A DNA stretch of 64,000 bases. Source: Rotaria macrura (taxonomy: Eukaryota; Rotifera; Eurotatoria; Philodinida; Philodinidae). The stretch's first letter is position 1. Every line of letters begins with the position of its first letter. Positions 1 to 11,001 of the stretch are shown in pieces. Below the pieces are notes generated by a model. That model was not told where the DNA came from, did not search any database, and saw only the letters and a program-made list of their open reading frames with translations. Both the position numbers and the translations under genes were made by a program. The stretch is from assembly GCA_900239685.1 (NCBI GenBank), contig OENT01000542.1:36688-100687 (forward strand), in the 5' to 3' direction.

Positions 1-1736
1 ACTAGCTGCAACGTATCCTGGGAATTATGGCAGAAAAGAAGACGTATGAGATATAGTATTTATTCGACAGCATCAAACCATTTTCTTTTTTCCTTTCCCA
101 ATAATAAAATTGCAGAAAATCTGTAAAACCAAAGTGCCATTAGGAGACGGGAAAATCAGAAAATGGAAATGTATTATTCCTTGATGGTCAGACATCGTCT
201 TACACCTAAAACCATTTCCTCACATTTTCGCATAGTTGATTAGTTCGTTAGTTCTGTCTAACCCTCAATCTTGGCGAATCAAATGGCCTCGGATCAACAG
301 CGAGCAAAGATTAATGTTGAACTGTCGATCCGCACTGAGTAAAACGAACAAGATATACAACAAACAGTATGCATAGGCAGCAAACTAGAAAAACTATACA
401 ATATAGGAAGAAAACGACAATAATGAACTCGAAGATAGAAGTGTCATTGTAAGCGTCCCCCATATGCACAATGCATCATGTCGCATCGATACTGATGAAA
501 CCTTGTACTATATTAAAATAAACCGTCACTTCTTTCATAGTCGGGGAAAGAAATCATCATTGATGTTTTTAATTTTCAGCAAGATCATTCATCTTGATGC
601 TGTGGAGTTTCGGTTAGTGCCGATATGAGAGGTTGATAGAAACAGTGGCCTCCCCCTCATTCTATCTTCCCATTCACATGTACAGTCAGACTGCCACCCT
701 TATACTCAACGATCTGATAGGGATGAGCGAGTGCAGGTGAGAAAATCTCGATGAGAATATCAGCTTGGGATAAAAGTTCAGTGAATTTTTGAGTAACTAA
801 GAACCACTTCATCTATCAGCCACACACTCTATTAGCTTCAATAATTTTCTTTCTAAATTTTAATTGTTCGAGATGTCAACTTTGGAAGGTTGTCAGTTCG
901 AAATAATAATTTTGCCAAATTTTATAGTTCAAGATTTTGAATTTTAAAGAGATTCGGATTCTAATTTCCCACGTATCAGCCTCAATAAAATCGTGCGATC
1001 GAATAAGATTTTCTTTTATTTCTTTTACTTATGCATATACAAATGTGCTTCCTTCGCTTTTTTTTGTCCATACACGGTGTCGATACTCATCTCGATCTAA
1101 CTAGCTTATTTTGCATTGGAATTGATGATTATCTGCGCTTTTTCACATCTAACCTTAGTCGAGAGGAAACCATTTCGAAAATCATTTATAATAAATTTTC
1201 AACCAAGTCTTGTTATCACTTATTTCAACATTGTTTCCTTCGACGTAGACACTAAGTTGATTCATCAAAAATAAGAGCACCGTCAACTTATATATGTTGA
1301 CTCAATCATGGCAGTTGTTCGACATTTGGTGTAGAAATCTCTAATAAATGCACATGCAGAACTCCGAAGAGTTCAGACGATTCGCTAACTATCAACACTA
1401 CGGTTGGTTCAGACCCGAGATCGTGACAGTTGTGTTGATTGGTTTTTCGGCTCTTATTTATTGTATAATTAAAGTCGAATGTGACAATATATCACAACTA
1501 GATTAATATTTAAAAAAAAAGAAATGTTACAAGAGTTGAAAACAAACAGAGCACTAAAACTCAGCAGAAGAAAAAACAGAACTAATACTGGAATGCTTAT
1601 CAATTCAATACGAAAGACAAAAAGTAATTCACTATTTTGTCAGCACCATCCCCCATTCATTATTCTAAAGTAAACCAATAAAATTCTTTACAAATAAAAC
1701 AAAAAGGATCAGACAATATATTAACCATATCATTTA
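1..1736. other. Non-coding, left edge
   Basis: I see no gene that can be supported. The sequence is AT-rich with only short open frames (the longest is about 74 codons at 1031-1255 on the plus strand, with no recognisable motif and no matching splice partners). The segment lies downstream of the taxilin gene and should include its 3' UTR next to 1736. Confidence 0.5.
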
Positions 1737-3649
1737 TCATCCGTTGTTTTTGGATGTTGTTGATAATAATGCACCATCGTTTTCTATTGAATCTTGTGCA
1801 GTTGTCGACATGCCGACAGAAGATATTTCATCTTTTCCAGACGTCGGTACAACTAAACAAAATTTTACTCGAGTTCTCAAAATGATAGAGGCTTATTACT
1901 TTTAGCAGAAATTGATGAGTCATGTTCACTTGACATAACAACGGTAGTAGTATTTGTTGAAGATTTTGATAAATCCTTAACTTTAGCTTTTAGATCTGAT
2001 CGTTCATGTTGTAAAGTTCGACATAATCTATCAAGTTTATCAAGTTTGATGTCTAATTGTCGTTTTTCTTTTTCTAATAATTTCATCTTAAATAAATAAA
2101 ATAGAATACTTGTCTAAGAAAATAACAACTCGTCTTTGTCTCTTTAGTTTATACATCTTCATGGTTTTTTCGTTGATTTTGTTCCGCGGAATCCCATCGT
2201 TGACGAAAATCGTTTCGTTCTTGTTCTAGACTTTTGATTCTTTTGCCCATACGTTCGATTTCTGCATTACATGATATTACCATTTCACTACTTTGCTGAA
2301 TCGCATTTTGAAATTCTTGATAACGTTCAGAATAAACTTTTAATTGTGAGCGAAGGTTTAATTCTGATCTAGCCAGTTGCTCACAATTTTTATAGAGAAC
2401 TAATTGTTCGGCTTCACTCTTCGATTCGACGAAAAGTAGAACAAAAAGACATTCATAATTGTTGAAGAAGAAAAATATTTTAAGTATACCACTTGTCGTT
2501 CTTGTTTGATCACGTCTGTTCGTTCAGTAAGTAATGCATGACTTTTTTCTAAACTAACTTCACTTAAGCGCAGCTCAAGGTCTTTTTTCTTTAATGCTGA
2601 TTCGAATTCCTAAGATAAAGTCTCATGAGAAAAATCAAGAATTAAAAATTGCAGTCTTCGAAATCTACCTGTTCTCGTAATTCGTAATCTTTAACGACCA
2701 AAGATAATTGTTCAGATAACTGAACGTTACGTTCACGTAAAGATGCAGATTGTGCACTATAATTTGATAGTTGTGAAGTTATTTCATCGATTGTAGTCTA
2801 AAAATTAACCATACGTTTTAAATCGAAGAAAAGCAATTAGTTATCTAGTACTTGAAATTTCGTAGCTAATTCTTGACGTTTTGTTTCGTCATCTTGTTGT
2901 CGTTTTGTACTTTCATCCTTAGAGACAAATGGTTTCATAGATTACGAACGAATCTATAGATTATAATTGTTTACTCGAATCTGTTGATTATGTTGATGAA
3001 GTTCTCGACAAAGGCTTTCTAATTTCGATTTAGCAGCTGATGCACGGCTATTCTCGAAAAGTATTTGATCTCGTTCACGAATTAACACGGTCGATCGTTT
3101 GTCTAAATCATTGATTTTCGCATGTGTTGAACGATTTTGTTCTTGTAATTCGATAAGTTTTGTTGCTAATGTTAACAGATTTTTCTGTGGATCTGCATCG
3201 GTTAACGTTCCCATTAAATTTTCTAAAGCAAAATCAAAATTTCCAACTAATATTATTGCTTGAATAGATTAGACATACGTGCTACTTCACTTATAGTTGG
3301 TGGTGATTCGAATTCATTATTCGTATTCACCGAAGCATTATTCTCCTCGCTATTCTGTTCATTTTCTTTCGAATCAGCTGCTAGAATAAACGAAATTGTA
3401 AATTTAACGGAATATTTGATAAGATGGTATACCGATTTTTTCTAATTTTTCTATGATCTTAGCACCGATGACTGTTTTACCATGCGTTCGATCTATAGCA
3501 GATGATGAAGATTCATCAATATTTTTCTCTTCATTTGCAGTTGACAGATTATTTGAATCAATTATGTTCGTCAATTTTTCGTCAGCTTCGATTTGATTAT
3601 TATCAAATGAATCGTTTACATTTAATTCTGATTCGACACTTGAAGTCAT
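1737..3649 (-). CDS. TXLN: Taxilin family coiled-coil protein
   Basis: Taxilins bind syntaxins and act in vesicle traffic. I join nine exons: 3649-3433, 3380-3279, 3222-2975, 2917-2852, 2797-2669, 2609-2490, 2418-2155, 2086-1900 and 1852-1737. All junctions are GT-AG, phases agree, and the total is 482 codons plus stop, near the size of animal taxilins. The acidic, Ser/Asn-rich N-terminus (exons 1-2) is followed by a long coiled coil. Family signatures are KSKLESLCRELHQHNQQI in exon 3, YKNCEQLA in exon 7 and KLDRLCRTLQHERSDL in exon 8. Introns are short (41-130 nt). The last small exon rests on a good donor (gtaataag) and acceptor (tttgtttag) with an open frame to TGA; if it is not used the protein ends at 1877. 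Exon 6 could end at 2490 or 2493, a two-codon choice. The taxilin call is secure; which paralogue (alpha, beta or gamma) is not. Confidence 0.9.
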
Positions 3650-5721
3650 TGGAAATTACAAAATATACGAAAATAATGCAGTTACTTGCTCAATAGAATT
3701 AATTGAAAACAGACTTCGAAAAGAAGAGAATAACAAAAGACTACTCATGGTTACATTTATCTTTCCAATAAGAGGAGAGACAAAAAATTGATTGGTTAGT
3801 TTTTATTCTCAGTAAGTTCGATAGAAAGAGAGATGGCGTACAATGCGTAATGTACGAGACTGAAGAAATAAAGCGACCCATACAAGTAAATCTTTGAAAT
3901 TTTCTTTTTTTGGAATAAAACAAAAATCTTGAAGTGTAATCAAGATGTCAGGAGCTGATTTTGGCGAATGTCGTTTGTATCACAGACATTATTCACATGA
4001 ACACCCCTTCGTATTTCATTTGGATTATAGTTCTGGTTGTAAATGATAATGAAGTGAACTTTGTGGTTGGGACAAGCTCACAGCAAAAGTCATCTACGAT
4101 TCAGACATGAATAAACTCAATGGCATGTATTCTAATGAAGATTCTACGAAAATTCAGAATCAAAAGATGTCATAAAACCACACTTAAATATAGCTACACT
4201 GATCATTAACTTAGATATCGTATCCGAAAGAATCTTATCGAATCCGATCAATTAACAATATGGGATCAGAATTATGAAGATGAAACTAGAAAATGGTCTG
4301 AGGGATGAACCCCATTTTCTTAATAGGCTACTACTCAGTACTTACTGGTATTACTAGAGATCGATCAAAAGCTCATGTGGGATTCTGTCAAATTTCTACA
4401 TTAAGATCCGATATAATCAAATATTAGAGATCCGAAAGTCATTTCGTCTCCCGAATTCGAATAAAATTTTGTTGATTTTATAACAAAAAACTAAAGAATC
4501 CCATCGAATTCGATTATTAGAAGAATTCACCTGGGTACAGTACCATACCCAATTCAAAAAAGCAGACATAAAGTCGTGTAAGCACAGATGAACTTGTAAA
4601 AAAATTGTGCTCTCAGAAATCTTACTTCAATTCGTAATGCAAGATTCTTTTGAGATCTTATTGCTGCATAAGCTTTTATATAATCATATCTGACAAAACA
4701 ATAAGATCTGTCAAACATTTGGCAGCGAGATTTGGTATCAGACTTCGGAGAACACGACTTTGCATACGAGTTTTCGTTTGATCTTATAAGAGCAGATGCA
4801 AAGCCTTACCAGATCCTAGTATCTGATAGTTTGCCCTGAGTAGTATTGATAATTGCTTATCTATTTAGCGAATTCTTCTCTACGGATGTTTTCTGAAAGC
4901 TCTTGCTAATATTCTGAACAAGAGTATCATTACGGAGACCATATTCTATGTCATAGTAGAAATAAAGTTTTTTTTCATCATTAGGTATCGTATTGAACGA
5001 TAGGACTAGTCACAATCATATACAGAACCTTCTATGGATGATATTCGATGACTTCGTATTCATGGTCGTACCTTATGAGTTATGTATGTAAGCTACATCG
5101 ATTGATTTATGGTTGAAAAAAGTTGAAATGGATCTTTTTATACGAGAGTAAGAATTTTAAGCTTCAAAATACCTTTTGAAACAGAAGAAATCTGTATTAG
5201 ATGCTCTAGTATAGATAGTTTGTTGTGTTCTAGTCAAGATGGAAGATAATAAAGTTTGCAAAAGTCACAGAATAATATTATTTCACACCTCAAAACGGCT
5301 TGCTGTTTGAAACATGTCAATCAGAATATCGGTAATGCGAAAATGTTCACTCTATTTTCAGCAAATCACAACTGCTAGAGTACAATAACTAAATGATTTC
5401 TCACTACATCACTATGAAAATTAGTTGATAATTGAAATACATGCTTCACAAGAGAATTCAATCGATCAAATTTTTCTCTAAATAATTGAGAAACAAATTT
5501 CATTTTATTCGATAGGCTACAAGGATAGTAAATATATATTCTACATTAAATATTGACAAATAAAACAGTGAGATTCATGTTACATATCAGAAAGGAATCT
5601 AGCATTCACTACGAAACTAAATAAACATAAACATAAACATAATAATATTAATAATAATAATGGTGATTGATTTGAAACAGACAAGGAATATAAACAATCT
5701 GAAATAGTTGTATTCATTCAT
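3650..5721. other. Intergenic between taxilin and LIN7
   Basis: No supportable gene. It should hold the taxilin promoter near 3650 and the LIN7 3' UTR near 5721. Short simple repeats occur near 5620-5662 (an aaacat hexamer run followed by an ataat/taa run). Open frames are short and without motifs. Confidence 0.5.
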
Positions 5722-6393
5722 TTATTTGTGTATTGGTGAAGTAGCTGGTTTTCTTGGTGTACGTTGTTGTTCAAAACGATTTTCCATTTCAATCAAAACT
5801 TGTGGCGAATATCGTACAACTAATTTAACAGTACCTTGGGCTTGTTTCAGTAAATCTACAGCTTTTTCATGATATTCATTTTCAACTGATACACCATTTA
5901 CTGATAATAATTGATCACCTTTTTTCAAACCACCATGTTTCCAAGCAACACCATTGGGAATAATACGTGATATATAGATAGGAGAATTTTGTTCTCGACC
6001 ACCCATTACATTAAATCCAAGACCTTCAGCAGTTTTGGGTAATTCAATAACACGCGGATGAGAATGGCCTTCGCTAGCAGCAAAAGCAGCAACCTATGTT
6101 AGTTCAATTACATTTCATTATGTCTATTTCGTGTAGATTCTCTATTAACTTACTGTTGCTTTAGCAGTAGCATTAGCTCGAACCTCAGGTGAACCAGTTA
6201 TTTGTACAGTTTCATAAATTTTTTCATAAACTTCAAGTACAGCATGAAAAAAGTCACATTGTAATATACGTTGTAATTCAGATAATTTTGCTTCGGGAAT
6301 TTCACTTGTTGTACGAAGACGATCGATTAAAACGATCGCTCGTTCGATATCTTTTTCTAAATTCAACTGGGTTTCACCTGTGCTAATTGACAT
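5722..6393 (-). CDS. LIN7: LIN-7 scaffold protein (L27 + PDZ)
   Basis: LIN-7 is the small subunit of the LIN-2/LIN-7/LIN-10 (CASK-Veli-Mint) scaffold that places receptors and channels at junctions and synapses. Two exons, 6393-6154 and 6093-5722, join in phase 0 across a 60-nt intron (donor gtaagt) to give 203 codons, close to animal LIN7 (about 200). The L27 domain covers about residues 12-65 ([28 protein letters not shown]). The linker with [10 protein letters not shown] spans the exon junction. The PDZ domain is about residues 95-175: GLGFNVMGG is the carboxylate-binding loop, and [16 protein letters not shown] and [13 protein letters not shown] are near-invariant in the family. I chose the ATG at 6393 because it lies 3 nt after a strong 3' splice site (tatatttcag) and gives the normal N-terminal length. 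The upstream in-frame ATG at 6453 would add a hydrophobic run not seen in LIN7. The IER3IP1 stop codon is only 79 nt upstream. Confidence 0.94.
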
Positions 6394-6406
6394 AATCTGA
6401 AATATA
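6394..6406 (-). promoter_or_regulatory. Probable trans-splice acceptor for LIN7
   Basis: The minus strand reads tatatttcag/ATTATG: a pyrimidine-rich AG immediately before the LIN7 start, 77 nt after the IER3IP1 stop. No intron donor at a workable distance lies between the two genes. Splicing from the IER3IP1 exon 2 donor into this site would put a stop codon (TAG) in frame after three codons. The simplest reading is addition of a spliced leader, which is known in bdelloid rotifers. Inference from layout only. Confidence 0.5.
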
Positions 6407-6472
6407 GTGTATATATTTAATACAAAAACAAACAGCAAACGAAAAATAAGCAAAATTCAAATTCGATAAGTT

Positions 6473-6851
6473 TTAACCGAATAGAATAAGAAATAAAACA
6501 GTAACGATATTAAACGCAATCAACGGAACTAAATCAAAAGTTGACCGTTAGATAAAAATCAATATTGAATTGAATAGTTTTTACCTCTCATTACGGTACG
6601 AACCGATCGAATCAATGTTAACAATTGTTGTTTAGCTCCGCCACCATTGTGATAATCAGCACCGTATCCGACAACATCAGGATAATTACTATTTGTAATA
6701 CTATGTACTACAGTGATATTTAAGAAAGAATGATTCGATTCGTACATGGGAAAATTGACTTACCCTTTGAAAGAAATCGTTCATTAAGTATAGCTACTGC
6801 ATTTATGCAAAGAAGAGCAGCTTCAATCAGACTATATAATGTAAATGCCAT
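6473..6851 (-). CDS. IER3IP1: IER3IP1/Yos1-type small ER-Golgi membrane protein
   Basis: IER3IP1 (yeast Yos1) is a small protein of ER and Golgi membranes needed for ER-to-Golgi transport. Exons 6851-6764, 6707-6585 and 6528-6473 join in phases 1 and 1 to 88 codons plus stop; the human protein has 82. The N-terminal hydrophobic segment starts MAFTLYSLIEAALLCINAVA, the family's diagnostic opening with ILNERFL after it. The conserved QQLLTLIRSVRTVMR precedes the C-terminal membrane segment VPLIAFNIVTVLFLILFG at the very end of the protein. The small introns (56 nt each) have canonical borders. A Gly/Asn-rich loop (YGADYHNGGGAK) takes the place of the vertebrate loop. The next gene on the same strand, LIN7, starts 79 nt after this stop, so the two may share a promoter upstream of 6851. 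Confidence 0.93.
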
Positions 6852-7959
6852 TGTTCAATATGTTTAATTATCTAAATTTGAATCGAAAATACGATACAAA
6901 TAACTCTTTTTCTCGGCATCGAACACATTATTTGTTAATTGGAGAGAATTGATGAAGACAAAGTGAATGGGTAGTCTCACGATTTGATGATGTAAACTAC
7001 AGAGAGATTGAAGATTCCCTAGAAGAATTTATTTCTACGATATTTTCTTCTACAGTATTCAGTGCATGTTTCATTTCAATATCTACTGTGACTAACTCGT
7101 GATCAGTCTACTATTTTTCATTTTAAAAACTGCAATCAACACTTCTATTATGTAAACAAATAAGATGAAATTGATTCCAACGGAAATCAATTTCATCTTA
7201 TTAAAAAATAAATCTACCAAGTGGAACCTTATTTTCAATTGAACTTATCTGTAATTTCTAGATTTTTTTCAAGTTGTAGCTCTTGATCAAAAAAAATTAA
7301 AAACTTAAGTTCATTGGTACGAGAATAATGAAGTGATTTGATGCTTTTTTTGTAACTTAGTGGCTCGACCCAGAACTGCATCGAATCAATTTTTCAATGT
7401 TAAAATTTTAAACCTTAAGTAAAATATGTGAATGGAAAAATGTTGAGATATTTAAATATCTAAAACATGATATAAATTGTGATCGTCGCTGTTGGCATGA
7501 TCACTGTTTTATTCGATTAACTAGCGAAACACCCTGTATGCTCAATTTTGTTTCTCATGGAGGAAGGATAATGAAAATCTTTAGCTAGCACATTTTTCAA
7601 CTCTCTTCTCATCTACTATTTTACAAAAATGATCTAATTTCATCGACTATCTAGAAATCGAGTCAAACGGATATTCGTGTACATCATGCTATGTTTTAAA
7701 ACGTAATCAAAATCTGATCTATTAAATGGTTTTAGGATAAGTATTCATAACATGTTATGATCTTCGATATGTTCCCATCATATACCTAGTTTCTTCATTT
7801 GTTTGAAAAGAAAAGCAATTATATGAATCTAAAAGAAAAAAAAAGAATTAAATATAAAATATAGATGGAAAACATATTGCTTTGTTAATTGAATATAAAT
7901 ATAAATTTGAAAAAAAAGTATTTTCATGAAATAAAAAATATAACATAAATGCTTTGTCT
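6852..7959. other. Intergenic between IER3IP1 and EXOC4
   Basis: No gene seen. This holds the promoter side of IER3IP1 (and probably of LIN7) and the 3' UTR of EXOC4. It contains a perfect 18-bp hairpin at 7159-7202, listed separately. Confidence 0.5.
7159..7202. repeat. Perfect 18-bp inverted repeat (hairpin)
   Basis: Arms 7159-7176 and 7185-7202 are exact reverse complements (aataagatgaaattgatt) separated by an 8-nt loop (ccaacgga). Such a long perfect stem is unlikely by chance in one place. It lies about 310 nt upstream of the IER3IP1 start. Confidence 0.9.
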
Positions 7960-10900
7960 TTATTTACTGTTTTTTACTTTTGGACGTAAAGCTTCTTTTA
8001 CTAATTGTTCATATGAGCTCAAATCGACATCTTCTCTTTCTTCGGATGGAAGACTTCGATATTGCAATTGTAATAGATGTAAATAATCTTGTTCACTGTA
8101 TGCGTTGCCATAGTCTTCAACAAACTGAAGAATTTCTTCGGGTTTCGTGGAGTACAACAATTCATAATACTGATGAGCACGCATTAGTTCAGCATCACCT
8201 ACTGTTCGAATTTGTGTTAATGTTTGTTCAATAGCAAATATATTTCGACACATTTTAGTTACACCTAATTCACTGATACGATGAAAACGTGACGACGAGC
8301 GTATTAATATAGTCGCTAAAACGAAACCAAGGCCTTGAAATAAAAAAGAAAACTTCTTTTCATTTAATGATGATTTTAATATTTCTTGTAAACTTGTTAA
8401 ATCACGATTTAATAACATAATGTTTTCGTCGGGATCGGTATCAATAACATAGGCATAATTTGTTGTATTTCGAAAAAATACTGACAAATGATAAAAACAA
8501 TGCAGACGAATTTCAAGAAATAAAACAAGTAGAATGTCGTAGGATAGGGCTAGTGTCGTTTTCATCGCATTTGAAAATACTTCTAAGTTTAAACGAGATA
8601 ACTTTAATTGTTCATAATGAGATGAATTTTGTTTGATAGAACGTAGATTGATGCCTGGTGCAGCTGAGATAAAAACAAAGAAACATTTCAATCAATAATT
8701 GTTAACTGATACAATGAAGTACGATAAATATCATTTAAAAAAAACGAACAGATTAATAAATAAATAAATAAAAACATTTTACACTAGATTTTTATTCCTT
8801 GTTAATTCATCATTCTTCAGAATAATAGTTGATAAGTTGTTTCAACGGAAAACTTCGCATTTACATGGCTGCGAATCAACAGTGTAAATTGGGATTTATG
8901 CTTGTGTAGATCATAGACTAACTTGCAAAGTGCTGCATTTGAAATAGTTTCCATCGACCGAACGAGTGTCATAAATTTTTGCTCTTCTATCTTTAGAATC
9001 TTCTTTTCGACAGCATGTAGTTTTGAATTGAAAGGACTTAATGAAAAAAATCTTGTGACCATCCTTCATTCAATGGTATAATTCACTTTAATAACGAATT
9101 GAATGAAGAAGTATCTATGAAACAAGGCCATAGACTGATATTCTCTTGTATATCTTTTTAAAGCTGTGCAAATTCTTTGAATATTCTTAACAGTTACATC
9201 GAACTCTGGATTTCGTACTCATTTGAAATAATGACAACATGAAAATAATAGCTATGCTTAAAGAAAGATCCAGCTAATCTATCCTGCATTTATTTTTGAA
9301 AAAGATCGGATTCTATTCAATTAATTTGAATAACTGTAAATATGATAAAAATAAACTCTTCCCAATGTTGTTTCATTAACTCATCGATATCTTCTTTTCT
9401 TCTAAACTTGAAGAGACGTAAGCATCTGTTAGGAAGCTAATTAGTTTGTTAATAATTTCTATTTCAAGCAAAGATAAAACTGAAGACACGATTATTTACG
9501 ATAGAGAAATCTTTTTTGACATGAAATCAGTCTTCAACTGACTCGATGTGTATACCAATGTCCTTTACTCTCGATCGTATTCGAATTTCTATGAATGTCA
9601 ACAGACACTGAAGAATGATACTCCAAAGCAAAAGCAAAAATTCTCTAACAGTTGATTGGTGTGAAGTGAATTGTTTTGAAAAGTTCCTTAGTCTAAGCAG
9701 AGGAGCTGTTCTAAATCAAATCAAAAGACTAAATCAAGATAGACGTATGTATGTACACAGCGACAAGTATGATTTTTTTTAATTGACATAGTTTTACTTC
9801 AGTCTGTATTATAATTAGCTGGGTATTTCTTTAGCCAACGTTTCCAAGAGAAATCATAAAGCAGATTCGACGTACCATGAAGTACTAGAAAACTCCTGGC
9901 ATTCTTTTACTTTTAAAACGTTTTTGTATCGAACTTTTACTTTATGACACTAGTCAATATTGCAGACACAACAAAAAGTTAACACTTTTGATAATGAACT
10001 AATCTTATCGAGAACTTTGTTTATGTAACGTTTTCTCTGAGGAGTTGATCTCATCCAGTAGACTGAAGATAGTTGTTGGTCGACAAGCAAAGCATAAATT
10101 AGATATCTCGATGAATGAAAACATTCTAGATACTCTAATACACAGTTAAGCTCATCAAACGAACAGTCTATCAATCGAACAGTTAAATTGAAGCTGTCAG
10201 TAAAGGAATAGGGTCACATGAAATATATATTTTAGATCATTTCTATGATTCCCATCGGATCCTTCATGGCAGGCTGATCTTTCCATGCACAGAGCTACTC
10301 AACATTTAACTGGTAATACGAGAACATTTACATCAATCAATGTTTTACCTGTTGTTTGTGTTAATGCATCAAGATACTTCGGTTCATTTAAACATTTATC
10401 CAATGTATCAAAATAATATTCTAGTTTACAATACAGCCAATCTAAACTTTCATGAATAGTTGCTAATAATTTAATATGTTTATAATTCGTACAAATATCA
10501 TCAGAATTCATTTCATTTTGACTAAAATTAATTAATAATGTTTCAGTTTCTTTGGTTTGTCTGAAACGTACATTTTCAACATTATCATTATCATTATTAT
10601 TTAATGAACTTTGCTGTCTGTTTGTACGCATAAATGCATCAAATGCAGGCATAGTACGTAAATGACGATTTATATCGGAATCTTTAACCCATTCATTGGA
10701 ATAGATTGATATTCCTCCAGGTGACTCAGTTTTTTCCACGATTGATAAAAATAATTTATTGCACGATTCCCGATGTTTAAATAGAAGGTCAACAATAGCT
10801 TGACAAAAATCATCTGCATAGGAAGGTAAGCATTTAACTAATGCACATAATTCTTCACATGATTTAAATATTAAATATGTTGATTGAAGTATAGGTACGG

Positions 10901-10968
10901 ATAATTCAAGTTGTTTCTGTAATACGGATGGAATTAATTCAACTAGACCGGTTCGATCAGTTATAGTC

Positions 10969-11001
<33 letters not shown>

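Noticed and set aside
6394-6453. Upstream ATG at 6453 as the LIN7 start
   Set aside because: It would add a hydrophobic 20-residue leader foreign to LIN7, and the segment contains the pyrimidine tract and AG of the splice acceptor.
8817-10174. Minus-strand frames of 81 and 74 codons in EXOC4 intron 4 as extra exons
   Set aside because: The flanking exons join in phase without them, they contain no EXOC4 sequence, and both end in stops with no suitable donor.
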